This document shows positions 40,093 to 48,311 of a stretch of DNA of 64,000 nt, piece by piece. The DNA is from JBFIHF01 sp964411125. GTDB taxonomy: Bacteria; Myxococcota_A; Bradymonadia; Bradymonadales; Bradymonadaceae. A model generated the notes under the pieces. That model made no database searches, was not told the origin of the DNA, and was given only the letters and a program-made list of their open reading frames with translations. The first letter of the stretch is position 1. Every line of letters begins with the position of its first letter. The stretch is taken from positions 1-64,000 of the forward strand of contig CAYPJU010000017.1 of assembly GCA_964411125.1 (NCBI GenBank). The letters run 5' to 3'. The translations under genes were made by a program, and so were the position numbers.

Positions 40093-40149
40093 TGCCTACC
40101 TCTCGAGAGAAACGGCCACCTGCCGCTTCGGTGCGAATGTAACAGACTT

Positions 40150-40165
40150 AGCAGGTCCCGTGCCA
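40150..40165 (-). promoter_or_regulatory. Sigma-54 promoter
   Basis: On the minus strand, TGGCACG-GGAC-CTGCT matches the sigma-54 consensus TGGCACG-N4-TTGCW at all positions but one, with GG and GC separated by exactly ten bases. Transcription should start near 40139, 47 bases before the caspase-like lipoprotein ATG. Confidence 0.72.
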
Positions 40166-40297
40166 TATCTTCGTGGCGCCGGGGGCCAGGCGTTCAGCGG
40201 GTTGGGGGCGAGGATCGACGGGTGGAGTCGCCACCGTCGGAAGGTCGAGTGACCATCGAGTCCGCGTAGCCCCTCGCGGCCGGCGAGGGGCGGAATC

Positions 40298-41458
40298 TCA
40301 GAGGCCGTCGATTGGGAGCCCGCTCGGCACCGAGTCGGGGACGACCTCGCTCATGTCGCGGGCCGACGGATCGGTGAGCGCTTCGAGGAAGGCGACGAGC
40401 TCGTCGACCTCGGCGTCCGTGATCGGTCGTTTCGGCGTGAGAAGCGGCGAGACGCGGCTCAGGCAGTCTTCCTGGAAGTCGGGGTCGGTCACCATCGTCT
40501 CGGCGACCTGCGGGTCGATCTTGCTGACGTCGNNNNNNNNNNNNNNNNNNNNNNNNNNNNNNNNNNNNNNNNNNNNNNNNNNNNNNNNNNNNNNNNNNNN
40601 NNNNNNNNNNNNNNNNNNNNNNNNNNNNNNNNAGCGGTCGAACGGCGTGTCGGCCTTCGTGAAGGCCGACACCTCGTACGCTGCGATGGCGTTCGCCGCG
40701 TGCTGGAAGCCGATCTCCTCGAGCGGCGTCTCGGGGTAGGCCGCGGCGAACATCTTCTGGTAGCCGTCGATCGCCAGAAGCCGCTCGGTGAGGCCCGCCC
40801 AGATGCCCGGCAGGTTCGAATCGTTCTCGGCGATCTCGTTCTCGCCGATGTCACCGCGCATCTCGTGCCCCGACGTCACCGGGAACATCGCCTGCACGGC
40901 GAGGACCGAGTCGAGCCCGTCGGGGAGGTCGGCACCGGCGGGAGAGTAGAAGCGTGCGCCGTCTTCGGAGACCCGGTTGTCCCAGAACATCGTGGTCCAT
41001 GCGGTCGCGCCGCGGTTGAAGATCTCGGGCGAATTGCGAGGGATGAAGCCACGGGACTCATCGAGGACGCGGCCCGGGCCGACGCGGTCTCCGCCGCCGA
41101 CGCCGATGGGGAGCGAAAGTCCGTCGCTCGTCCCGAAACCGGGGTGGTGGCAGGTCGAGCAGGCGATGTCGCGGTTGCCGCTGAGCTCGCGGTCGAAGAA
41201 GAGCGCCTGGCCGAGCTGCACCTTGGGGTCGTCGAGGGGGAGAACCTCACCGGTGTCCAACTGCGTCACGCCGGCCGAGTAGATCTGCTCGCGCAGGAAG
41301 TCGTCCGTGGTGTCGTCTCCACCCTTGTCGGGGGCGATGATGTCGGCCTTGCCGTCATCGATGGTGGAGTCGTCGTTCGGCTGGTCGCTGTCTCCCTCTC
41401 CGCAGCCAGCGAAGAGTTGGATGGCGAGGAGAGCAGAAAGAAGGGTGGTCGGGCGCAT
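40298..41458 (-). CDS. Di-haem cytochrome c peroxidase/MauG-type lipoprotein, interrupted by scaffold gap
   Basis: Periplasmic peroxidase family protein with lipobox FAGC19 and GKAD (36-39) in the spacer. The first haem site is C100-S-T-C103-H104. The segment FFDRELSGNRDIACSTCHH and downstream RNSPEIFNRGATAWTTMFWDNR are typical of the CCP/MauG family. The second CxxCH normally follows the FDR segment, where the gap falls, so it is probably in the unsequenced part. The open frame across the N run is fortuitous and the true length is unknown. A sigma-54 promoter lies 37 bases upstream. Confidence 0.75.
   Translation of the reverse strand: MRPTTLLSALLAIQLFAGCGEGDSDQPNDDSTIDDGKADIIAPDKGGDDTTDDFLREQIYSAGVTQLDTGEVLPLDDPKVQLGQALFFDRELSGNRDIACSTCHHPGFGTSDGLSLPIGVGGGDRVGPGRVLDESRGFIPRNSPEIFNRGATAWTTMFWDNRVSEDGARFYSPAGADLPDGLDSVLAVQAMFPVTSGHEMRGDIGENEIAENDSNLPGIWAGLTERLLAIDGYQKMFAAAYPETPLEEIGFQHAANAIAAYEVSAFTKADTPFDRXXXXXXXXXXXXXXXXXXXXXXXXXXXXXXXXXXDVSKIDPQVAETMVTDPDFQEDCLSRVSPLLTPKRPITDAEVDELVAFLEALTDPSARDMSEVVPDSVPSGLPIDGL
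40533..40632. other. Scaffold gap of 100 N
   Basis: Exactly 100 unresolved bases, the usual placeholder for a gap of unknown length. It interrupts the peroxidase gene in the region expected to encode the second haem site. Confidence 0.99.
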
Positions 41459-41494
41459 GAAAAAATCCTCGTTCGGTTCGATAGCGGACGGGAT

Positions 41495-41510
41495 TGCAGA
41501 TCACGTGCCA
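41495..41510 (-). promoter_or_regulatory. Sigma-54 promoter
   Basis: On the minus strand, TGGCACG-TGAT-CTGCA differs from the sigma-54 consensus only at the first base of the -12 element, with correct GG-N10-GC spacing. Start predicted near 41484, 26 bases before the peroxidase ATG. A similar GGCGCCGAAGGATC segment precedes both this site and the one at 40150-40165. Confidence 0.75.
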
Positions 41511-41644
41511 GATCCTTCGGCGCCGAGTTCTGCGGGTTTGCGGATGCTCGCCCGTGGGAACTGGCAACTTTCGCTGCCACAAAGCGTGGCATCCGTGCCA
41601 CCCTGTGATCGCAAGCTCGTGTAGGGGCGGGACTTCGGCTTTCG

Positions 41645-42691
41645 ATGGTCGATTTGACGCGCCCGAAGCGCTCGACAATGATGGCCTTCTATCGATCCGA
41701 CAGGTACAAGCCGATGGCCGACGTGAGCTATTTCTCCAAATCATCCGCGCTCTTGCTCAGGACGCTCCCCTACATCGCCCTCAACGCGGTGGTATACGGC
41801 GGATTCTTTCTCGCCTCAGCCATCTGGATGTCGATCTGGGGCGGGCTCGCCTGGGCGTTCTCGGGGTTCGCGCCGATCCTCTCCTACGTCTGCGTCATCG
41901 TCGGGTTCGCAGCCGGTGGCGGAATCATCAAGTGGCTGAAGCGCTACGTCCTCTACATGGTGAAGGGAGGGCACATCGCGACCCTCACGGCGATGTTGCG
42001 AGGCACCGATGCCCCGAGCGGGTTCGAGCAGATTCAGTGGGGGAAACAGAAGATTGAGCAGCACTTCACCGACGTGAGCATGCTCTTCGGGCTCGACACG
42101 CTCATCAATGGCACGCTGAAGGCGATGTCGCGCAAACTGATCCGGATCACGAACTGGCTGCCGCTCCCCGACAGCGCCACCGGACTGGTGCGGACCGCGA
42201 CGCAGATCATGAACCGTTCGCTGACGTACGTCGACGAAGCGATCCTGTCGTACGCGATCTACCGGGACGAAGAGAGCGTCTGGGACAGCGCGCGCCACGG
42301 CGTTCTCCTCTACGCTCAGTCGTACAAGCCGATCCTCTGGACGGCGGTGAAGATCTGGCTCGCAGGGAAGCTCTTCTTCGTCGCGGTGCTCGTCGTCGTG
42401 GGCATCCCTGCGATTCTCCTGATGATGGCGTTCCCGAATACCGCCGGGCTGCAGCTCATCGGCATCGCGCTGGCGCTCTTCGCCGCATGGGCCGTACAGG
42501 CTGCGTTCTTCGAGCCGTTCGCGATGACCTATACGCTGGTCACCTATCACTACGAGATCGCCGACAAAGTCCCCGACCCCGAGTGGGACGAGCGGCTCCA
42601 GGGCGTCTCGACCTCCTTCCGTGAGTTGGTCGGCAAGGCGGGCCCGCTCGTTCCCCGGGCATTCCGGCCCCTTACACGTCCGAATCTCTGA
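41645..42691 (+). CDS. Integral membrane protein of unknown function
   Basis: 348 residues with about six hydrophobic segments: two pairs near 33-90 and another pair near 236-285 (AVLVVVGIPAILLMMAF; LIGIALALFAAWAVQAAFF). The intervening region (about 105-225) is amphipathic. No recognised motif. The start may be the ATG at 41645, or in-frame ATGs at 41678, 41681 or 41714; no ribosome site settles it. Divergent from the peroxidase across a region with repeated TGGCA/TGCCA elements. Confidence 0.7.
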   Translation: MVDLTRPKRSTMMAFYRSDRYKPMADVSYFSKSSALLLRTLPYIALNAVVYGGFFLASAIWMSIWGGLAWAFSGFAPILSYVCVIVGFAAGGGIIKWLKRYVLYMVKGGHIATLTAMLRGTDAPSGFEQIQWGKQKIEQHFTDVSMLFGLDTLINGTLKAMSRKLIRITNWLPLPDSATGLVRTATQIMNRSLTYVDEAILSYAIYRDEESVWDSARHGVLLYAQSYKPILWTAVKIWLAGKLFFVAVLVVVGIPAILLMMAFPNTAGLQLIGIALALFAAWAVQAAFFEPFAMTYTLVTYHYEIADKVPDPEWDERLQGVSTSFRELVGKAGPLVPRAFRPLTRPNL

Positions 42692-42915
42692 CCGCTCCGT
42701 GCGAGCTCGCCAATCGCCCCACCAGATGGCGACCGAGGTTGCCAGTTTGTGGGGCATCTGTGCGTCACTCCGGGTTATGCGGAGGGAGAGTTGTCTCGGG
42801 TTTGTTTGTGTAAGTTTTTGTTATCTATGTGTTTTTATCTGAATTTCACTCCTGCTGGATTTTGGAATGAAAGTTGTAAGTGTGCACGCCATCACGAGAT
42901 TTCAGGAGAGAATCG

Positions 42916-43947
42916 ATGGCGAACGGACCGGTGTATGTGAGGTGGCTCCTGGCAGGAGCCTTGATGGTGGGTGCGGCGAACGGATTCGCCGAAGAATCGG
43001 ATGGGGTCTGTGACCCCAATGCCGCGGAGGCAGCCAACGATCCCGACTGCGCCAACCCCAATCAGGGCCCTGTCTGCGACTATGCCGACACCTGTGGCGT
43101 AGCGGAGAGCTGCGGTTCCGCCGACACCTGCGAAACCGCGACGACGTGCCTGTACGCGGACACGTGCGGCGACGCGGAGACCTGCGACACGGCGGCGTAC
43201 AGCGACACCGCCGGCCACGCCGCGACGTGCGATTCGGCGACCTTCGCGGAGACGTGCGGCACGGCCAACACGGCTGACTACGCTCTCACCGTCGGAGAGT
43301 GCACGACCGGCATCTTCGGGCTCAACGGCGCGACGAGCCCCAATTGTGGGGATCTTCGCTACGACGGAAGCCTGGGTATCGCGACGACGCCGACCGCGAC
43401 CCTCGACGTCGCCGGGACGGTGGCGCTACGTGGCGATGCCACCTCCACGGGGCTGCACGTCGTGGCTGGAGGGCTCGTCGGAGTAGGGACTTCCACCCCC
43501 CAGGCGGAGCTCGACGTCTCCGGGACGATCGTCGCAACCTCGTTCGTCACGGGAGGCGCCCCGTCCCAACGGGTGAAAACGGTCCTCCCGGCCACCGATT
43601 GCAGGGTCGTCGCGGCGGCGAGCACCTGTACCAACTGTGGGGATTTCACGTCCGACGGACGGGCGCTCGCCGACGAGCTCGTGTGCGGTGTGACCCTTCC
43701 GGCCGGAGCGGTCGTCGACCGCGTGGAGTGTGCGGGGTGGGGTACGGCTCAGATGACCGTGGAGCTTCGAGACTTCTCACAGGGGGTCGTCCAGAGCTGG
43801 ACGGACACCGGGGACCTCGGCGCAGCCGTGGAGCTCGCAATCGGAGCGGTGGTGGAAGGCGGCGAGTCGCTCTCCCTGCATTTCACGACGGCACATCAAT
43901 ACTACGTTCAGCTCAACGGATGTCAGATCCACTACGGGGGGCTGTGA
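42916..43947 (+). CDS. Exported hexad-repeat fibre-like protein, Cys-rich
   Basis: 343 residues with signal peptide (cleavage near GFAEE). Residues 57-122 form eleven perfect six-residue repeats starting with Ala (ADTCGV, AESCGS, ADTCET and so on), seven with Cys at the fourth position or nearby. This is followed by beta-rich segments of the tail-fibre type (LGIATTPTATLDVAGT; VGVGTSTPQAELDVSGT). The arrangement resembles trimeric fibre proteins. AGGAG seven bases before the ATG at 42916. The stop overlaps the start of the paralogue downstream (TGATG). Confidence 0.75.
   Translation: MANGPVYVRWLLAGALMVGAANGFAEESDGVCDPNAAEAANDPDCANPNQGPVCDYADTCGVAESCGSADTCETATTCLYADTCGDAETCDTAAYSDTAGHAATCDSATFAETCGTANTADYALTVGECTTGIFGLNGATSPNCGDLRYDGSLGIATTPTATLDVAGTVALRGDATSTGLHVVAGGLVGVGTSTPQAELDVSGTIVATSFVTGGAPSQRVKTVLPATDCRVVAAASTCTNCGDFTSDGRALADELVCGVTLPAGAVVDRVECAGWGTAQMTVELRDFSQGVVQSWTDTGDLGAAVELAIGAVVEGGESLSLHFTTAHQYYVQLNGCQIHYGGL
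43084..43281 (+). repeat. Eleven-unit hexapeptide repeat (18-base period)
   Basis: Encodes residues 57-122 of the fibre-like protein in unbroken six-residue register (consensus A-D/E-T-C-G-x), Cys in the fourth position of units 1-6 and 10. The Cys placement is unusual, because such repeats normally carry Ala or Ser there. Confidence 0.85.
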
Positions 43948-44930
43948 TGAGGCCGGGACACAGACATGCAATCACCGCCGCCCTCGCCACGCTCTTGCTC
44001 GGTGGGGTTGCCGCGGCGGAGCTCAAAGTGATCGATGGCGTCTACGAAAAGGGTGAGAAGCCCGGGGTCTTGAAGCCGCCAAAGGTCGGGGGCACCGGGC
44101 CCGAGGTCCACGCGGAGACGACGGGCGATGCGACGACTTCGGACACCGCCGACGAAGCGGACGTGGCGGATAACGGTTCGTACGCTCCCGAGGGAGGAAC
44201 GACCCCCTCCGCCGACGAGGCAGACCGCGCCGAAGAGTCGAGCTACGCCCCCGACAGCGACGCCGCAGACTGGGCGCCGGAAGCGACCAACGCGGACACG
44301 ACCCAGTACGCCGAAGACGTTGCCGAATGTGCGGGCGGACCTCTCATGGGCGGGGCCTGCGGGCCGCTCCGATATGACGGAAGGCTCGGCCTCGAGACCG
44401 CACCGAACGCAGATCTCGACGTGGCAGGTACTGCTCGACTCGGGACGCTGTCGGTCGGTCCCGGAGGTAACGTCGGGATCGGCGCCCAGCCGGGCAACGC
44501 GGCGCTGACCGTGGCGGGAACGGTGGCAGCCGACCGGTTCGTCTCCGTTCGCACCGCACGAATCGGCCCCCGAACATGCCAGCCCTTCGGTCGCGCGCTC
44601 GGGCCAGCGGATCTGCAGTTCGATGCGAACGGATGGGTCTACAGCGAAATCGGCGTCGACGATTTCCCGACGACCGGGTTCAATGGGCTCGTCTGCCCGG
44701 TCCCGGCCGAGCAGGGAGCCGTGGTCACCCGGGTCGAATGTGACACTTCCGGCCTCGCCGCGGCGACGTGGAGGTTCGGTGCGTGGGACGACGCGTACGC
44801 CACGAGCGCGACACCCCCCTTCGCGGTGGGAGCCGGCGAGAAGCACATGATCCTCGTCACGCAACTGGGCGATGCGTCCCGCAAGTTCGGCGGATGCACC
44901 GTCGAGTGGGAAGCCGACTTCACGCCGTGA
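43947..44930 (+). CDS. Paralogous fibre-like exported protein
   Basis: 327 residues with signal peptide (cleavage near VAAAE). Like the upstream gene, it has an Ala/Asp hexad region (about 55-125: ADEADV, ADNGSY, ADEADR, AEESSY), then GRLGLETAPNADLDVAGTARLG and VGIGAQPGNAALTVAGTVAAD, the same tail-fibre-like beta motifs. Here cysteine is rare in the hexads. A C-terminal domain with paired cysteines follows. Its ATG shares one base with the upstream stop; a strong terminator follows. Confidence 0.75.
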   Translation: MRPGHRHAITAALATLLLGGVAAAELKVIDGVYEKGEKPGVLKPPKVGGTGPEVHAETTGDATTSDTADEADVADNGSYAPEGGTTPSADEADRAEESSYAPDSDAADWAPEATNADTTQYAEDVAECAGGPLMGGACGPLRYDGRLGLETAPNADLDVAGTARLGTLSVGPGGNVGIGAQPGNAALTVAGTVAADRFVSVRTARIGPRTCQPFGRALGPADLQFDANGWVYSEIGVDDFPTTGFNGLVCPVPAEQGAVVTRVECDTSGLAAATWRFGAWDDAYATSATPPFAVGAGEKHMILVTQLGDASRKFGGCTVEWEADFTP

Positions 44931-44967
44931 AACCGCCTGCCGCTCGAGGCATTTGACCCATCGCCCG

Positions 44968-44996
44968 GACCGCTCTATCGATAGGGCGGTCTTTTC
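44968..44996 (+). terminator. Intrinsic terminator
   Basis: GACCGCTCTA and its near-perfect complement TAGGGCGGTC enclose TCGA (44968-44991, one G-T pair), followed by TTTTCATTTT. Ends the fibre-like gene pair. Confidence 0.85.
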
Positions 44997-45010
44997 ATTT
45001 TCGGTGAACC

Positions 45011-46363
45011 ATGAAGACAACCTCTTTCACTTCTGCGCTCGTGATCGTCGCGGCGGGGCTCTTCGTCGCATGCGGCGGTAACAACGGAAACAACGGCGAC
45101 GACCCGGTCGTCATCGACTCCGGCACCGACCCCGACGCCGCGGCAGACATGGGAGGGGGCGTCGAGGACCTGGGCGGCGAGGCCGACGTGTCGACGCCCG
45201 ACATGGCGGAGCCGGTCGATTGCCCGGAGCCGACGGGGATGCGTCCGCCGCGTCTCAGCGAGCACGCCGGCGCTTTCGTGCCCAACGACACCGGGGGGGT
45301 GATCGTCGTGTTCGGCGGGAGCCTCGGGATTCCGGAGAACTGCGGATTTCCCGAGCGAACCTACGAGACCACGACCTGGCTCTACGACGTCGGATGCGAC
45401 TCGTGGACGAAGCTCGACGCTTCGGGGCCCGCGGGCCGGACCCGTCACACGGCGGTGTACGACAGCGCCAACCATCGTGTCCTGGTGTATGGAGGGCTGA
45501 GCGCGTCGGGTTCGCTGAGCGACACCTGGGCGCTCGACATGGGGTCGCTCGAGTGGTCCCAGATCTCGACGACCGGAGCTCCGCCGGCTCGAATCAATCA
45601 TGCTGCCGTCTACGACGAGAACGGCGGGCGGATGTTGGTCTTCGGGGGCAACCTCGGACCGTCCGTCATCAACATCGACCCGGCGAACGACGTCTGGGCC
45701 CTCGACCTCACCACGAATGGCTGGAGCGACGTGACGCCGGCGGCCGCCGGTCCCGACGAGCGCCTCTGGGTGTCGGCGCTCTACGACCCGGCGAATGACC
45801 AGATGGTGATCTTCGGCGGTGGGGACGACAGCGCCTTCACCGGCACCGTGAGCTACCGCAACGACGCCTGGGCATGGAGCGATGCGTCCGGCGAGCCGAC
45901 GTGGACCGAGGTGGGGGGCGGACAACGCAACGTGCCCGATGGCCGCTTCTGGGCCGGCTGGACCTACGACGACGTCAACAAGCGGTACGTTCTCTTCGGC
46001 GGCCATGACGCGACGTCTCTCGGCAATCGGAACGACACATGGTTCCTCGACCCCGCTACCGACGAGTGGACCCAGGAGCTTCAGGGTGACATCTACAACG
46101 CGCCTCCCAACGGGCAGTGCGATTTTCCCGCCGATTTCACCATCGTCCAGGAGGCCTCGCCGGAGCGTCGCAACGCTCACGTCTTCGTCTCGGGGGGCGG
46201 ATCGGCCTACTCGATGGGCGGAAAGACGGACTGCGGCGTGATCGACGATCTCGTCCGGCTCGACCTCGCCACCGGCGAGTGGGAGTCGCTCACCCGCGCG
46301 ACCGCCGGGGAAGTCTGCCTGCGGCGCGGTGGGGGAGACACCTGCTCGAGCCTCTGCCTGTGA
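45011..46363 (+). CDS. Kelch-repeat lipoprotein
   Basis: 450-residue lipoprotein (lipobox FVAC21, then GGNNGNNG and an Asp-rich spacer). The rest is a kelch-type beta-propeller: VIVVFGGS, RVLVYGGL, RMLVFGGN, QMVIFGGG and RYVLFGGH mark successive blades, each followed by a W-x-L/W-x-W type segment. Kelch propellers usually bind proteins or sugars. The stop overlaps the next gene's GTG by four bases. Confidence 0.85.
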   Translation: MKTTSFTSALVIVAAGLFVACGGNNGNNGDDPVVIDSGTDPDAAADMGGGVEDLGGEADVSTPDMAEPVDCPEPTGMRPPRLSEHAGAFVPNDTGGVIVVFGGSLGIPENCGFPERTYETTTWLYDVGCDSWTKLDASGPAGRTRHTAVYDSANHRVLVYGGLSASGSLSDTWALDMGSLEWSQISTTGAPPARINHAAVYDENGGRMLVFGGNLGPSVINIDPANDVWALDLTTNGWSDVTPAAAGPDERLWVSALYDPANDQMVIFGGGDDSAFTGTVSYRNDAWAWSDASGEPTWTEVGGGQRNVPDGRFWAGWTYDDVNKRYVLFGGHDATSLGNRNDTWFLDPATDEWTQELQGDIYNAPPNGQCDFPADFTIVQEASPERRNAHVFVSGGGSAYSMGGKTDCGVIDDLVRLDLATGEWESLTRATAGEVCLRRGGGDTCSSLCL

Positions 46364-46932
46364 GAAGGTTCCCCGCCATCGCGTTGATCCTGTGCGCCGC
46401 GAGCTTTGTCGGTTGCGGCACTTCACCGCCCGACGAGAAGCCCGACGTCGGCATCGCCGATGCCGGCCCCGACATGAGCGGCGAGACGGACACCGGACCG
46501 AACCCGTCGGGTAACGACGCCGCGGATCCGGTCGAAGATGGGGAGCTAGAGGTAGGTTACAACGTCGCCTTCGAAGCTTCCCCCGATGACTTCGTACCGC
46601 TGGCCGATGGGGACGAGATCCCGATCACCTTCGGCGTGCAGGGGTCGTGGATGGTCGTCCTGGCCTTCCGCACCCACGACCTCTTCGAAGGAGAGTTCGA
46701 CGTCGTCGGCGAGGTCACGATCGACGGCGAAGAGGTCGGACGCATCTGGCTCGAGCTCCAGGAGACGTTTCCTGGCGGCGACGGGTGGGATTACTACACG
46801 AATCTCTTCCTCGCGATCGACTACCAGCCCGATCGCGGGACGCCCGTGCACGTTCTCATGCGGGTGATCGACACCGACGGCAACGAATTCGAGCGCGAGC
46901 TCGACCTCCTCATCGGACCGGTCGCCGAATAG
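46360..46932 (+). CDS. Small lipoprotein, kelch-operon partner
   Basis: 190-residue lipoprotein (lipobox FVGC19) starting with GTG inside the kelch stop (GTGA), so the two are coupled. After an Asp-rich linker, a beta-rich domain (about 60-190) has alternating hydrophobic and acidic strands (DEIPITFGVQGSWMVVLAF). No family recognised. Probably acts with the kelch lipoprotein on the cell surface. Confidence 0.72.
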   Translation: MRRFPAIALILCAASFVGCGTSPPDEKPDVGIADAGPDMSGETDTGPNPSGNDAADPVEDGELEVGYNVAFEASPDDFVPLADGDEIPITFGVQGSWMVVLAFRTHDLFEGEFDVVGEVTIDGEEVGRIWLELQETFPGGDGWDYYTNLFLAIDYQPDRGTPVHVLMRVIDTDGNEFERELDLLIGPVAE

Positions 46933-46989
46933 CAGACTTGCCGGATCGACGTTTCGTGAAACATTTGGGCGGACTCACAGGGAGCCTCG

Positions 46990-47403
46990 ATGCGACTCGT
47001 CCTTCCATTTTTGCTCACGATCATCGCTCTCACCGCGATCGCGGACACTTTTCCCGAAGCCAGTCTCGACTCGTTGAAGTGGGAAAAGCGCATCGTCCTC
47101 CTCTTCGGCGACGACGAAGAGAGCCCCGAGATCGTGAAGATGCGAGACGCGCTGGCAGAGCGCGAAGACGAGGTCGAAGACCGAGACATCGTGGTCTTCG
47201 TCGTGCCGCTCGACGAGGAGCGCGGGCGAACACTCGCGGAGCGGTGGGGGATCGAACTCGGTCGATTCACCTACCTTCTCATCGGCAAGGACGGCACCGA
47301 AAAGGACCGCTCGAACGACGTCGTGGAGCCGGACGAGATTTTCGCACTGATCGACACGATGCCGATGCGTCGACAGGAGATGAAGCGCTCAGAGACCGAA
47401 TGA
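46990..47403 (+). CDS. DUF4174-like exported protein
   Basis: 137 residues: signal peptide (about 1-18), then a thioredoxin-like segment LKWEKRIVLLFGDDEE and EDRDIVVFVVPLDEE, which matches the DUF4174 pattern (a short domain found in secreted bacterial proteins). No Cys, so no redox role. AGGGAG precedes the ATG. It follows the small lipoprotein by 57 bases. Confidence 0.7.
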   Translation: MRLVLPFLLTIIALTAIADTFPEASLDSLKWEKRIVLLFGDDEESPEIVKMRDALAEREDEVEDRDIVVFVVPLDEERGRTLAERWGIELGRFTYLLIGKDGTEKDRSNDVVEPDEIFALIDTMPMRRQEMKRSETE

Positions 47404-47422
47404 ACGCTTCGTCAGCCGAAGG

Positions 47423-48196
47423 TCAGAAGACCTCCTGACGTAGCCTTCGAAAGAACTCCTCGCTGGCGTTCTCGCCGCTGAGCCGACTTTCGGCGAACGC
47501 GAAGTCGGCCTTCACCCGCGCGGTCCATGCGCGGACATCCTCGGACAATCTGGACCACTTCGCCTCGAGCGAAGGTTCTCCTTCGAGCAGCGGCTTCACC
47601 AGCTCGTCGAGGGCGAGTAGGATCGCGTCGACGTCGGTCCCCTGATGGTCTGCGGTCGCCACGTCGGCCGCGTCGCCGAGCCCGGTGAGCATCCGGGGGA
47701 CGAAGGTTTGCAGCTCCCTCATGATCGCGGCGAGCTGGTCGAACACCGCCTGCGCCCTGGTGGGCCCGTTCTCGAGCAGCGTTCCCAGATTGTCCGACGG
47801 TGCGTCGATCGCGAGCCGGACCTCGTCGGCGAGACGTGCGGCCTGGGTGCGAGCGGTGTCTACGTTGGCGCGCATACGTCGCAGGGTGGGGCTCTCTCGC
47901 CAGACGAGCTCGACGAAACCGAAACCGTCGGCCAGGAGTTGTCGCGCCTCCGTCGTGCGGTCCCGCAGACGCTGCTCCACAGCCGCCGAGCGTTCTGCCG
48001 CCATGGCAGCCATGACGCGTGGAGTGGCCTCCTGCGCTCGAACCGTGATCGTGTACCCGAGCGCTGTCGCGAGCACGCCGAGCAGCAGAACGAACGCGGC
48101 GATGCCGGTCAATCGCCGCTTCGATCGGGCTCGCTCTTGCAGTGCCCCTTCGCGTCGCGCCTCTTCGAGAGCGTCTTTCTCGTCGTCGTCGTTCAT
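47423..48196 (-). CDS. Hypothetical single-pass membrane protein
   Basis: Not recognised. 257 residues with an acidic, then basic N-terminus and one transmembrane helix (about 29-48). The long C-terminal region (50-257) is strongly helical with many Arg, Ala and Leu, probably coiled-coil and outside the cytoplasm. No catalytic motif. Convergent with the DUF4174 gene, 19 bases apart, and divergent from the dipeptidase-like gene. Confidence 0.65.
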   Translation of the reverse strand: MNDDDEKDALEEARREGALQERARSKRRLTGIAAFVLLLGVLATALGYTITVRAQEATPRVMAAMAAERSAAVEQRLRDRTTEARQLLADGFGFVELVWRESPTLRRMRANVDTARTQAARLADEVRLAIDAPSDNLGTLLENGPTRAQAVFDQLAAIMRELQTFVPRMLTGLGDAADVATADHQGTDVDAILLALDELVKPLLEGEPSLEAKWSRLSEDVRAWTARVKADFAFAESRLSGENASEEFFRRLRQEVF

Positions 48197-48255
48197 GTGG
48201 GTTCAACCGTCCGAGGTTCGCCAAAATTCGCAGTCGGCGGACTGGCTTTCCAGAA

Positions 48256-48285
48256 TTCGTCTCACGTCCTCGCTCGCGCTACAAT
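48256..48285 (+). promoter_or_regulatory. Weak candidate promoter
   Basis: TACAAT (48280-48285) is a 5/6 match to the -10 box. A -35-like TTCGTC sits 18 bases upstream (48256-48261). Drives the dipeptidase-like gene at 48312, if real. Confidence 0.3.
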
Positions 48286-48311
48286 GTCGGCCGCCCCTGG
48301 AAAGACGAAAC

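Noticed and set aside
42727..42742. TGGC...TTGC resembling a sigma-54 promoter before the fibre genes
   Set aside because: Eleven bases between GG and GC instead of ten; spacing is strict for sigma-54.
43299..43946. Upstream extension of the second fibre gene in another frame
   Set aside because: Overlaps the first fibre gene; real start is at the TGATG junction.
42916..44930. Prophage tail-fibre genes
   Set aside because: The beta motifs resemble tail fibres, but both proteins have signal peptides and no phage structural, lysis or integrase genes are nearby.
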